Source of the DNA: Prevotella sp.
Lineage (GTDB): Bacteria > Bacteroidota > Bacteroidia > Bacteroidales > Bacteroidaceae
DNA: 64,000 nucleotides
Assembly (NCBI GenBank): GCA_022511065.1
Contig: JAFLSG010000006.1
Location: 1 to 64,000 of the forward strand
Reading direction: 5' to 3'
This document shows, in pieces, positions 1 through 7,761 of this stretch. Both the position numbers and the translations under genes were made by a program. Within the stretch, counting starts at the first letter, position 1. Each line of letters opens with the position of its first letter. A model generated the notes under the pieces. That model was not told the DNA's origin and did no database searches. It saw only the letters and a list, made by a program, of their open reading frames with translations.

Positions 1-90
1 CCGCTTCCTTGTACTACTTCTGTCTGTGCAATCTGTCAAAGAACTCTTTCTTTTTGTACCTTCCACCCCGCTGAAGGGCGAAAGCGGGTG
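1..90 (-). other. Probable rRNA operon leader (partial)
   Basis: Read on the minus strand this stretch follows a strong promoter and contains AGTTCTTTGACA (34-45), which resembles the boxA antitermination element found ahead of 16S rRNA in Bacteroidales. A GC-rich stem (CCGCT / AGCGG, about 67-87) lies at the start of the transcript. No protein frame here looks real. The inference is that a ribosomal RNA operon begins beyond the left edge; the rRNA itself is not visible. Confidence 0.5.
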
Positions 91-122
91 CAAAGGTAAT
101 GCTTTCCCGAATACCAACCAAA
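91..122 (-). promoter_or_regulatory. Leftward Bacteroidetes promoter
   Basis: On the minus strand TTTG (119-122) is followed by 20 bases and TACCTTTG (91-98), then GCACCC. This is a full match to the Bacteroidetes primary sigma consensus. It drives the leader at 1-90 toward the left edge. Confidence 0.75.
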
Positions 123-384
123 ACTTTTCAACGGAAATTTCGATATAAATGCAAAATTTTCCACTTGTTTGACATAAATCAAAGAAATGAGCCCGCAAAG
201 GAAGGAAAAAGGGAGGAAAACAGGGAAAAACGGGCCTAATAAGGCAGCGAGGACGGATGCCTGTCCGCTCACATATATTATACCAAATATATGCTTCTCC
301 GCCCCCATATATGACAAACGCCCCGGTTTTTCCCCGCACATGGCAGACAGTCCAGTACACGGCTGTCATCCCCGAATCTGCTTC
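123..384. other. Intergenic, no gene recognised
   Basis: Short frames exist on both strands but none has a signal peptide, domain or conserved-looking composition. There is a purine-rich stretch (184-235) and several ATATAT-containing palindromes (272-310). Nothing else is recognisable. Confidence 0.5.
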
Positions 385-416
385 TTTATATATAATATTT
401 AAGGTACGCGCGCAGG
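385..416. promoter_or_regulatory. AT-rich / AAGGTACGCGCG motif, copy 1
   Basis: An AT-only run (TATATATAATATTT) is followed directly by AAGGTACGCGCG and then AGGATTTT, where the 22-bp array begins. The same composite occurs at 8645-8678 and 28491-28515, each time touching a 22-bp array. The function is unknown. Confidence 0.6.
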
Positions 417-562
417 ATTTTAGGCTCGACGATGTCCCATTTTGTGCTCCGCGATGCAACTCTGGAGCACAAATCATGCAACTGTCGAGCACAAAATGAA
501 GCATCGCGAAGCACAAAATGGCGCACTACGGAGCACAAAATGAGACTTCGTCGAGCTAAGGG
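417..562. repeat. 22-bp tandem array, GAGCACAAAATG family, copy 1
   Basis: Six full units of exactly 22 bp start at 417, 439, 461, 483, 505 and 527, followed by a partial seventh. The first two units carry the reverse orientation (CATTTTGTGCTC) and the later ones the forward orientation (GAGCACAAAATG). As a result 439-457 and 502-520 can pair as a long, nearly perfect stem. There are no unique spacers, so it is not a CRISPR array. A second copy lies at 8679-8854. The DNA from 563 to 707 holds nothing recognisable. Confidence 0.85.
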
Positions 563-707
563 GGGGAAATGGCCATGCAATAAACGGGGCGGACCATTAC
601 AAAGCATATTCAAATGAAAGAGGGAAATGGACACATCACCCCGTTTTGAATACTGCTATGATTGCGCCATATAAGTATATGGCTTGGGTTTGGAATTTAC
701 AAGTCGT

Positions 708-795
708 AAGTATAACGTTTAGGCATCACAAGTATGGTATTTAGAGGTCGTAAGTATAGTATTTACGATGCCTAAACACTATAGTAACGCTTTTT
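708..795. repeat. 22-bp tandem array, AAGTATAGTATTTA family
   Basis: Units of 22 bp begin at 708, 730 and 752 with AAGTAT[AG][AG][CT]GTTTA-like starts, and a decayed fourth begins at 774. Half-sites alternate between GGCATCAC, GAGGTCGT and CGATGCCT. No other copy of this family is visible in the window. Confidence 0.7.
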
Positions 796-797
796 AA

Positions 798-881
798 CTT
801 TTGCAACTGGCAATCTTATCAAAATAACCAGCCATCTTATCAGCGTAAGAAGGCTACTTATTAGAACGACTTATCCATAAA
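798..881. repeat. 21-bp tandem array, ATAAGATGCC family, site 1
   Basis: Four units of 21 bp (798, 819, 840, 861) follow the pattern ATAA-(7-9 bases)-TTAT around a GGC/GCC centre. It is the same family as the arrays at 15816-15962, 22580-22663 and 59609-59797. It directly abuts the 22-bp array before it and the promoter after it. Confidence 0.65.
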
Positions 882-882
882 G

Positions 883-914
883 TTTCGCTTTCTCGGAAAT
901 AATGTGTATCTTTG
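883..914 (+). promoter_or_regulatory. Promoter of the DUF4923-like gene
   Basis: TTTC (883-886), 20 bases, TATCTTTG (907-914), then GCGGC. Transcription should start near 920. This excludes the ATG at 902 as a translation start and supports 983. Confidence 0.65.
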
Positions 915-982
915 CGGCGGAAAAACTCGAGGAGAGTAATTACAACTTTGCACACATTATTATAACTATAAGACTAAAAAAG

Positions 983-1585
983 ATGAGAAAAATGAAGATT
1001 TTAGCAGTGGCTTTTGCCGGCCTGATGGCAATGGGCTGCGGAAGCATGGGACAAGCACTTGGGTCTGTATCCAAGGGGAACGGCATCGTGGACGCCATCA
1101 CAAGCGTAATCGGACTTGACAAAGTGACCGCAAAGAACTTGGTCGGGACATGGAAGTACAACAGTCCAGGCTGTGCCTTCACGTCGGAGAACCTGTTGGC
1201 AAAGGCAGGCGGTGAGGTGGCTGCCGCGCAGATTGAAGAGAAGTTGCTGCCCTATTACCAGCAGGTGGGGCTGTCTTCCGCTAACACGTACATCACCTTC
1301 AACGAGGACGGGACATTCACTTCGAAGATTGCCGGCACGACTTTCAACGGGAAATACACCTTTGACGAGGCTACGCAGCAAGTCAAGTTGCAAGGTTTGC
1401 TGCTCAGCATCAACTGCTACACGAAGAAAGCAACGGGCGGCATCTCCATCCTGTTCGAGGCAAAGAAACTGCTGACACTGCTGCAGACGATGTCAAAACT
1501 GAGCGGTAATGCGAACTTGCAGACCATCGGTGAGCTGAGCCAGAACTATGACGGCGTGCGCATCGGTTTCGATATGAAGAAGTAA
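983..1585 (+). CDS. DUF4923-like lipoprotein
   Basis: A 200-residue secreted protein of unknown function. A hydrophobic signal segment (residues 5-17) ends in A-M-G-C with Cys19 as the likely lipidated residue, so it probably sits in the cell envelope. The body resembles the DUF4923 family of Bacteroidales: a LVGTWKY segment near residue 53, a FNEDGTF strand, and the C-terminal YDGVRIGFDMKK ending. An upstream in-frame ATG (902) lies before the predicted transcript start, so Met at 983 (or 992) is used. It stands alone between the repeat-rich region and argR. The family assignment is from memory of the motif pattern; no function is claimed. Confidence 0.75.
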   Translation: MRKMKILAVAFAGLMAMGCGSMGQALGSVSKGNGIVDAITSVIGLDKVTAKNLVGTWKYNSPGCAFTSENLLAKAGGEVAAAQIEEKLLPYYQQVGLSSANTYITFNEDGTFTSKIAGTTFNGKYTFDEATQQVKLQGLLLSINCYTKKATGGISILFEAKKLLTLLQTMSKLSGNANLQTIGELSQNYDGVRIGFDMKK

Positions 1586-1609
1586 TTATTGCAAAAATAT
1601 ACATAATTA

Positions 1610-1641
1610 TTTGGTTGAATGCAAAATAATGCGTAATTTTG
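1610..1641 (+). promoter_or_regulatory. argR operon promoter
   Basis: TTTG (1610-1613), exactly 20 bases, then TAATTTTG (1634-1641). This is a full consensus promoter. Transcription should begin near 1648, leaving about 22 bases of leader before the argR ATG at 1670. Confidence 0.8.
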
Positions 1642-1643
1642 CA
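1620..1643. promoter_or_regulatory. Candidate ArgR operator
   Basis: A perfect inverted repeat, TGCAAAAT and ATTTTGCA separated by 8 bases, overlaps the spacer and -7 box of the argR promoter. Similar AT-rich half-sites (GCAAAAATATAC, ACATAATTAT) lie just upstream at 1590-1610. The position fits autorepression by ArgR, but part of the symmetry arises from the -7 box itself. Confidence 0.4.
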
Positions 1644-1669
1644 ACCGATTTTTGTATAAATATACCAGC

Positions 1670-2146
1670 ATGAAAGTTAAGAACAACAGATTAGAGGCAT
1701 TAAGACTCATCATATCAAGCCAGCAGCTTGGCAGCCAAGATGAGTTGCTGAATGCCCTACGAAAGGAAGGCTTCAAAATCACGCAGGCCACGCTGAGCCG
1801 CGACCTGAAGCAATTGAAAGTGGCAAAAGCTGCATCAATGAGTGGAAATTATGTCTATGTGCTGCCTAATGAGACGATGTACAAGCGTGTAAGTTCGCCC
1901 AACAGCATCCGGGAGATGATGAAGGTGCCGGGATTTATCAGCATCAACTTCTCTGGTAACATAGGCATTATCAAGACACGACCGGGATACGCCAGCTCCA
2001 TCGCATGGAACATTGACAACAGCGACATTCCGGAAATCGTGGGAACCATCGCTGGTGACGACACCATCTTCGTCGTCATCAAGGAGGGAGTAACGCATCA
2101 GGAGGTGAGCGAAGCACTGAACGATGTGGTGCCCAATATGAAATAG
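1670..2146 (+). CDS. argR: Arginine repressor ArgR
   Basis: A 158-residue transcription factor that senses arginine and controls arginine synthesis genes. The N-terminal winged-helix half has the DELLNALRKEGFKITQATLSRDL pattern, shown here as its ATLSRDLKQL core around residues 42-51. The C-terminal half has the hexamerisation and arginine-binding region, with the GTIAGDDTIF motif near residues 127-136 where two adjacent Asp residues bind arginine in known ArgR. The ATG at 1652 is in frame but only a few bases after the predicted transcript start, so 1670 is chosen. It heads the operon and is followed 22 bases later by the GNAT gene. Confidence 0.93.
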   Translation: MKVKNNRLEALRLIISSQQLGSQDELLNALRKEGFKITQATLSRDLKQLKVAKAASMSGNYVYVLPNETMYKRVSSPNSIREMMKVPGFISINFSGNIGIIKTRPGYASSIAWNIDNSDIPEIVGTIAGDDTIFVVIKEGVTHQEVSEALNDVVPNMK

Positions 2147-2168
2147 GACAGAATGTTGAACAATAAAA

Positions 2169-2789
2169 ATGGAACAAGAGGAAATTGAAATTTTTGTAGC
2201 AGGACCGGAACACGAGAAGTACGTGGACACTATCTTAGAGACGATTGCGGAAGCTGCAAAAGTGCGCGGCACGGGAATCGCCAAGCGGACGCACGAGTAC
2301 CTGACCAAGAAGATGCAGGAGGCCAAGGCTGTGATTGCCCTGACAAAAGACGGCAAATTTGCAGGCTTCAGCTACATCGAAACGTGGGAAAACCAGCAGT
2401 ACGTGACCACATCGGGACTTATTGTGCATCCCGACTATCGAGGTCACCACGTGGCAAAGCGCATCAAGGACATGACCTTCTCCCTCGCGCGTACCCGTTG
2501 GCCGCACGCAAAAGTGTTCTCGCTGACAAGCGGAGCTGCCGTGATGGCCATGAACACGGCATTGGGCTATCAGCCCGTGACATTCGCCGACCTTACCGAC
2601 GACGAGGCTTTCTGGAAGGGATGCGAGGGCTGCGTGAACGTGGATGTACTACACCGCACAGGACGGAAATACTGCATCTGCACGGCCATGCTCTATGACC
2701 CGACAGAACACCTCCCCGCCAAAATACCCGATGAGGTCATCGAGCGGATACGCCGCATAGACGGGGAAGCAAACGAACAAAAAGATTAA
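2169..2789 (+). CDS. GNAT N-acyltransferase of the arginine operon
   Basis: A 206-residue GCN5-related N-acyltransferase. Central strands and the acyl-CoA loop are seen in VTTSGLIVHPDYRGHHVAKRI, shortened here to the HPDYRGHHVA core (about residues 87-96). The loop reads R-G-H-H-V-A rather than the usual R-G-x-G-x-A. Its place between argR and argG, with argG starting on the base after its stop codon, points to the first step of arginine synthesis. Because the pathway here uses a succinyl-ornithine transcarbamylase, the acyl donor may be succinyl-CoA rather than acetyl-CoA; that is inference. No amino-acid kinase domain is present, unlike classical ArgA. Confidence 0.75.
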   Translation: MEQEEIEIFVAGPEHEKYVDTILETIAEAAKVRGTGIAKRTHEYLTKKMQEAKAVIALTKDGKFAGFSYIETWENQQYVTTSGLIVHPDYRGHHVAKRIKDMTFSLARTRWPHAKVFSLTSGAAVMAMNTALGYQPVTFADLTDDEAFWKGCEGCVNVDVLHRTGRKYCICTAMLYDPTEHLPAKIPDEVIERIRRIDGEANEQKD

Positions 2790-4004
2790 ATGACAAAAGA
2801 TATGGCAAACAAGAAAGTTGTAGTAGCTTTTTCGGGAGGTCTTGACACCTCCTACACGGTGATGAAATTAGCCCAAGATGGTTGGGATGTATATGCTGCC
2901 TGCGCCAACACCGGCGGATTCAGCGAGGAACAACTGAAGAAGAACGAGGAGAACGCCTATAAGTTGGGAGCGGTACAATACGTGACGCTCGACGTGACGC
3001 AAGAATATTATGCCAAGTCGCTGAAATACATGATTTTCGGCAACGTACTGCGCAACAATTGCTATCCCATCTCCGTCAGTTCCGAGCGCATCTTCCAAGC
3101 CATCGCCATTGCACGCTATGCCAAGGAAATCGGCGCAGACGCCATTGCCCACGGCTCAACCGGCGCAGGCAACGACCAGATACGCTTCGACATGACTTTC
3201 CTCGTGATGGCACCGGGTGTGGAAATCATCACGCTGACCCGCGACAAGAAACTGACCCGCAAGGAAGAAGTAGATTACCTGAACGAACACGGATTCTCCG
3301 CAGACTTCGCCAAACTGAAGTATTCCTATAACGTGGGCATCTGGGGTACAAGCATCTGCGGTGGTGAACTGCTCGACCCGACACAGGGGCTGCCCGAAGA
3401 GGCATACCTCAAGCACGTAACGGCAGAAGCGCCTGAAGCAGAATTGCGGATTACGTTCGAGAAAGGAGAAATCACCGCCGTGAACGGTGAGAAGTTCGAC
3501 GACCGTGTGGCAGCAATTCAAAAGATAGAGGAAATCGGTGCATCCTATGCCATCGGGCGCGACTGCAACGTGGGTGATACGATTATCGGTATTAAGGGAC
3601 GCGTGGGCTTCGAGGCTGCCGCTCCCAAACTCATCATCGAGGCACACCGCCTCTTGGAGAAATCAATACTCAGCAAGTGGCAGCAGTATTGGAAAGACCA
3701 AGTAGCCAACTGGTACGGAATGTTCCTGCACGAGAGCCAGTATTTGGAGCCGGTAATGCCAGACATCGAGGCAATGCTGACCTCCAGCCAGCGCAACGTG
3801 AACGGCACGGCCATCCTCAAGCTCCGTCCTTACGGATTTGAGACTGTCGGCATCGACTCTAACGATGACCTGACAAAGAGCAAGCTCGGAGAGTACGGCG
3901 AGACTCAGACCGGTTGGACTGCCGACGAAGCCAAGGGTTTCATTAAGGTTAGCTCCACGGCACTGCGTGTGTATTACGGAATCCATCCCGACGAACAGCG
4001 ATAA
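2790..4004 (+). CDS. argG: Argininosuccinate synthase
   Basis: A 404-residue enzyme that joins citrulline and aspartate with ATP to give argininosuccinate in the cytoplasm. The ATP pyrophosphatase loop AFSGGLDTS is at residues 13-21. Substrate-binding segments include AHGSTGAGNDQIRFD (about 120-134) and GRDCNVGDTIIGIKGR. The length is usual for the family. The start codon follows the previous stop directly (TAA ATG); Met5 (2802) is an equally good start. It is followed by argC after one base. Confidence 0.95.
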   Translation: MTKDMANKKVVVAFSGGLDTSYTVMKLAQDGWDVYAACANTGGFSEEQLKKNEENAYKLGAVQYVTLDVTQEYYAKSLKYMIFGNVLRNNCYPISVSSERIFQAIAIARYAKEIGADAIAHGSTGAGNDQIRFDMTFLVMAPGVEIITLTRDKKLTRKEEVDYLNEHGFSADFAKLKYSYNVGIWGTSICGGELLDPTQGLPEEAYLKHVTAEAPEAELRITFEKGEITAVNGEKFDDRVAAIQKIEEIGASYAIGRDCNVGDTIIGIKGRVGFEAAAPKLIIEAHRLLEKSILSKWQQYWKDQVANWYGMFLHESQYLEPVMPDIEAMLTSSQRNVNGTAILKLRPYGFETVGIDSNDDLTKSKLGEYGETQTGWTADEAKGFIKVSSTALRVYYGIHPDEQR

Positions 4005-4005
4005 A

Positions 4006-5010
4006 ATGATTAGAATAGGTATATTGGGAGCAGCAGGCTATACGGGAGGCGAACTCATTCGTCTGCTGCTCAACCACCCGGAGGCGGAGATTGTATTCGC
4101 CAATTCGGAGAGTAATGCCGGGAATCCTGTGAGTGATGTGCATGAGGGTCTCTATGGTGAAACAGACCTGACCTTCACGAACGAACTGCCGTTCGACGCG
4201 GTGGATGTGGTATTCTTCTGCTTCGGTCACGGAAAAAGCGAGGCATTCCTGAAGGAGCACAGCATTCCAGAACACGTGAAGATTATCGACTTGGCACAGG
4301 ATTTCCGCATCAAGGGTAATCACGACTATGTCTATGGTCTGCCGGAACTGAACAGGGTGGCAATCCAAGGGGCGCAGCACGTGGCTAATCCAGGATGCTT
4401 CGCCACCTGCATTCAACTCGGACTGCTGCCTGCCGCCAAGCTCGGACTGCTGACACAGGACATCAGCGTGAATGCCATCACGGGAAGCACCGGTGCCGGG
4501 CAAAAGCCAGGAGCCACCACGCATTTCTCTTGGCGCAACAACAACCTAAGCATTTACAAGGCTTTCACGCACCAGCATCTGGCAGAGATTTACCAATCGC
4601 TGAACCAGTTGCAAAAGGAGAGCGGACAGGCACTTCCCCCTTTGGGAACAGAGGAGGGGGCGACCATCGACTTCATCCCCTACCGCGGTGACTTCGCCCG
4701 GGGCATTTTTGCCACCGAGGTTATCCGTCTGCCCAAAGGCTATAATGGTAGCGACATCATTGCCGCTTACAAAGACTTCTATCGAGATGCCGCTTTCACG
4801 CACTATGTAGAGAAGCCACTCGACCTCAAGCAGGCAGTGAACACCAACAAGTGCCTCGTCCACATTGACGCTTTTGACAGCAAGCTGCTCGTCACTTCCG
4901 TCATCGACAATCTTCTGAAAGGAGCTGTCGGACAGGCAGTACAAAACATGAATCTGATGTTTGGCATCGACGAGACTGCCGGACTGAAACTTAAAGCAAG
5001 CGCATTCTAA
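4006..5010 (+). CDS. argC: N-acyl-gamma-glutamyl-phosphate reductase
   Basis: A 334-residue NADPH-dependent reductase that forms N-acyl-glutamate semialdehyde, the third step of arginine synthesis. The dinucleotide-binding loop GAAGYTGGE is at residues 8-16, the catalytic cysteine is Cys131 in NPGCFAT, and a conserved histidine lies in FTHQHLAEI. An upstream in-frame ATG (3967) lies inside argG and is not used; the ATG at 4006 is one base after the argG stop. In this organism the substrate is probably the N-succinyl form, judged from the transcarbamylase at 46660. Confidence 0.94.
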   Translation: MIRIGILGAAGYTGGELIRLLLNHPEAEIVFANSESNAGNPVSDVHEGLYGETDLTFTNELPFDAVDVVFFCFGHGKSEAFLKEHSIPEHVKIIDLAQDFRIKGNHDYVYGLPELNRVAIQGAQHVANPGCFATCIQLGLLPAAKLGLLTQDISVNAITGSTGAGQKPGATTHFSWRNNNLSIYKAFTHQHLAEIYQSLNQLQKESGQALPPLGTEEGATIDFIPYRGDFARGIFATEVIRLPKGYNGSDIIAAYKDFYRDAAFTHYVEKPLDLKQAVNTNKCLVHIDAFDSKLLVTSVIDNLLKGAVGQAVQNMNLMFGIDETAGLKLKASAF

Positions 5011-5013
5011 GCA

Positions 5014-6141
5014 ATGAAACTATTCGACGTATATCCCCTCTTTGACGTGAACATCGTGAAAGGTCAAGGCTGCAAGGTCTGGGACGACAAGGGGCAGGAG
5101 TATCTTGACTTGTATGGCGGGCACGCCGTCATCTCCATCGGACACTCGCATCCGCACTATATCGAGAAAATCACAGAGCAAGTGTCAAAGCTCGGTTTCT
5201 ATTCCAACTCGGTAATCAACAAACTGCAAGTAGAACTTGCGGAGCGGTTGGGGAGCATCTGCGGGTACGATGACTATCAGTTGTTCCTCATCAACTCCGG
5301 CGCGGAAGCCAACGAGAACGCCCTGAAGCTTGCCTCGTTTACCAACGGGCGCAAGCGCGTGCTTTCCTGTCAGAAGGCATTCCACGGGCGCACAAGTCTT
5401 GCCGTGGAAGCAACTGACAATCCGAAGATTATCGCACCCATCAACAACAACGGTCACGTGACTTATCTGCCGCTGAACGACCTCCCCGCTTGGGAGGCGG
5501 AGTTAGCGAAAGGTGATGTCTGTGCTGTCATTATCGAGTGCATCCAGGGTGTCGGCGGCATACAGATGGCTACCGCCGAGTTCGCGCAAGGCCTTGCCAA
5601 AGCATGCAAGCAGCATGGGGCAGTCCTCGTCTGCGACGAGATACAATGCGGCTACGGACGAAGTGGACGCTTCTTCGCCCATCAGTGGCTCGGCATCAAA
5701 CCAGACATCATCACGGTCGCCAAAGGTATCGCCAACGGTTTCCCGATGGGCGGTGTACTGATTTCTCCCGAGTTCAAACCCGTTTATGGGCAACTTGGCA
5801 CTACGTTCGGCGGCAATCACCTTGCATGTGCCGCAGCACTTGCTGTGCTTGATGTGTTCGAGCAAGAACAGCTTGTGGAGAATGCTCGTGAGACGGGTGA
5901 CTACCTCATGGGCGAGATTAAGAAGATAGATAGTCCGAAGATTAAGGATGTGCGCGGGCGCGGACTGATGATTGGCATCGACCTCGACTGCCCGCATAAG
6001 GATGTGCGCCAACCGCTCATTTATGAGCAGCACTGCTTTACGGGTTGTGCGGGCACTAACATTCTGCGCCTCCTTCCCCCTCTCTGTCTAAGTAAGGCGG
6101 AGGCGGACGAGTTCATCAACCGACTGAAGAAATGCCTATGA
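5014..6141 (+). CDS. argD: Acyl-ornithine aminotransferase
   Basis: A 375-residue class III pyridoxal-phosphate aminotransferase. It converts N-acyl-glutamate semialdehyde to N-acyl-ornithine using glutamate. The Schiff-base lysine is Lys237 (ITVAKGIANG), the cofactor aspartate Asp208 (VCDEIQCGYGR), and the phosphate site is near NSGAEANE (94-101). It starts three bases after argC and its stop overlaps the proC start (ATGA). Acetyl- or succinyl-ornithine specificity cannot be read from the sequence, but the pathway context favours the succinyl compound. Confidence 0.92.
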   Translation: MKLFDVYPLFDVNIVKGQGCKVWDDKGQEYLDLYGGHAVISIGHSHPHYIEKITEQVSKLGFYSNSVINKLQVELAERLGSICGYDDYQLFLINSGAEANENALKLASFTNGRKRVLSCQKAFHGRTSLAVEATDNPKIIAPINNNGHVTYLPLNDLPAWEAELAKGDVCAVIIECIQGVGGIQMATAEFAQGLAKACKQHGAVLVCDEIQCGYGRSGRFFAHQWLGIKPDIITVAKGIANGFPMGGVLISPEFKPVYGQLGTTFGGNHLACAAALAVLDVFEQEQLVENARETGDYLMGEIKKIDSPKIKDVRGRGLMIGIDLDCPHKDVRQPLIYEQHCFTGCAGTNILRLLPPLCLSKAEADEFINRLKKCL

Positions 6142-6914
6142 AGATAGCAATGATTGGCGCCGGAGCCATGGGTGGCGCAACGGTGGAAGGCCTCATCAAG
6201 TGCGAGTCCATTCGCAACGGGGACATCATCGTCAGCGACCCATCCGCAGCCGTGCGCGAAAAGTTTTCCATGCAGGGAGTGTCAGTCACTACCGACAACT
6301 TTCAGGCAGCCCAAGAGACGGACATTGTATGCGTATGTGTCAAGCCGTGGTTTGTGGAACAGGTGCTGAAAGGTATTGCTCCCGCACTTAATGCGAGCCA
6401 CAAGATGCTTGTTGTCATTGCTGCGGGTATTCCGTCGGCAGACATCCATCATTGGGTGCCCAACTGCCCACCACTTTTCCTCGTCATTCCCAACATCGCC
6501 ATTGCGCATCTTTCGTCAATGACCTTCATCGTCCCCATCGGGGCATCGGAGGAGCAGACGGCGGTAGTGAAGACCCTTTTCGACCAGATGGGTACTGCCC
6601 TACTCACTGACGAAAAGCACCTCGCCGCAGGCACAACCCTTGCTTCCTGCGGTATTGCCTACGCCATGCGCTACATCCGCGCAGCTTCCGAAGGCGGTGT
6701 GGAGATTGGATTCAAGGCTGACGAGGCAAAGCAGGTTGTGATGCAGACGCTGAAAGGTGCGGTGGACTTGTTGCAGGCAAGTGGCATGCACCCCGAACAA
6801 GCCATCGATCTTGTCACTACGCCCGGTGGACTGACCATCAAGGGACTGAACGAGATGGAACACGCTGGATTCACTTCAAGCGTCATCCGCGGACTCAAGG
6901 CAAGTCTGAAATAA
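6138..6914 (+). CDS. proC: Pyrroline-5-carboxylate reductase
   Basis: A 258-residue enzyme that makes proline from pyrroline-5-carboxylate with NAD(P)H. The N-terminal Rossmann loop is IGAGAMGGA (5-13). The C-terminal signature is seen in TTPGGLTIKGLNEM, where the conserved TPGG-T lies. Two ATG codons are possible: 6132 or 6138. The latter gives a four-base ATGA overlap with the argD stop and is preferred. Its place in an arginine operon ties proline and arginine synthesis together; proB and proA lie at 47.7-49.7 kb beside argF'. Confidence 0.93.
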   Translation: MKIAMIGAGAMGGATVEGLIKCESIRNGDIIVSDPSAAVREKFSMQGVSVTTDNFQAAQETDIVCVCVKPWFVEQVLKGIAPALNASHKMLVVIAAGIPSADIHHWVPNCPPLFLVIPNIAIAHLSSMTFIVPIGASEEQTAVVKTLFDQMGTALLTDEKHLAAGTTLASCGIAYAMRYIRAASEGGVEIGFKADEAKQVVMQTLKGAVDLLQASGMHPEQAIDLVTTPGGLTIKGLNEMEHAGFTSSVIRGLKASLK

Positions 6915-6951
6915 CCTGATAACAATAGCAGACGGAGGCAATACAACTGGC

Positions 6952-7755
6952 ATGGACTATACGCTGAACATACACGGCAGACTGTTGGAGCTTGACAAGC
7001 CCCGCGTGATGGGCATCCTCAACGTAACGCCCGACTCGTTCTATGCCGGCAGCCGAAAGCAGATGGAACGGGAGATTGCCTCGCGCGCCCTGCAGATTGT
7101 GGAGGAAGGCGGTACAATCATTGATGTCGGCGCATGCTCCACACGCCCCGGAGCTGATGAAACGACAGAGGCGGAGGAGATGAACAGACTGCGTTTCGGA
7201 CTGGATATAATACACCGTGAACTGCCCGATGCCATCCTTTCGGTCGATACCTTCCGCCCCGATGTAGCACGAATGGCGGTGGAGGAGTTCGGAGCCGGCA
7301 TCATCAACGATGTGAGCGAAGGGGCTAGCCCTGCCATCTTCCGTATGGTGGTACAGCTCCGTGTGCCTTACGTGCTTACCTCCGTTCAGCCCACGCTTCG
7401 CGAGATGTTGCTCAGTTTTGCGGAGAAAGTGCAAAAGCTGCGTGACCTCGGTGCGAAAGACATCATCCTCGACCCCGGTTTCGGTTTCGGGAAGACCCTC
7501 GAACAGAACTACCGACTGCTGAATGAATTAGAGAAACTCTCGGTCATGGAACTCCCGCTATTGGTGGGTATCTCCCGCAAATCCATGATATACAAACTAC
7601 TCGGCATCACACCCGAGGAAGCCCTCAACGGCACGACCGTGCTAAATACTCTCTCGCTGATGAAAGGTGCCTCCATCCTCCGCGTACACGATGTGAAAGA
7701 AGCGGTGGAGTGCTGCAAGCTGACAAGACTACTGAACGATAACCCGCTAAAATAA
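6952..7755 (+). CDS. folP: Dihydropteroate synthase
   Basis: A 267-residue TIM-barrel enzyme of folate synthesis that condenses p-aminobenzoate with dihydropterin pyrophosphate. Family signatures are MGILNVTPDSFY (residues 20-31), the DVGACSTRPGA loop (about 59-69), DPGFGFGKT (about 175-183) and the C-terminal HDVKEAVE. It begins 37 bases after proC with no visible promoter between them, and a GGAGG run 13 bases before the ATG resembles a Shine-Dalgarno site, unusual for this window. It may be read through from the arg operon. cdaA follows after six bases. Confidence 0.94.
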   Translation: MDYTLNIHGRLLELDKPRVMGILNVTPDSFYAGSRKQMEREIASRALQIVEEGGTIIDVGACSTRPGADETTEAEEMNRLRFGLDIIHRELPDAILSVDTFRPDVARMAVEEFGAGIINDVSEGASPAIFRMVVQLRVPYVLTSVQPTLREMLLSFAEKVQKLRDLGAKDIILDPGFGFGKTLEQNYRLLNELEKLSVMELPLLVGISRKSMIYKLLGITPEEALNGTTVLNTLSLMKGASILRVHDVKEAVECCKLTRLLNDNPLK

Positions 7756-7761
7756 CATACT

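Noticed and set aside
417-562. Possible CRISPR array
   Set aside because: The period is 22 bp with no unique spacers, units occur in both orientations, and no cas gene is in the window. The same applies to the other arrays.
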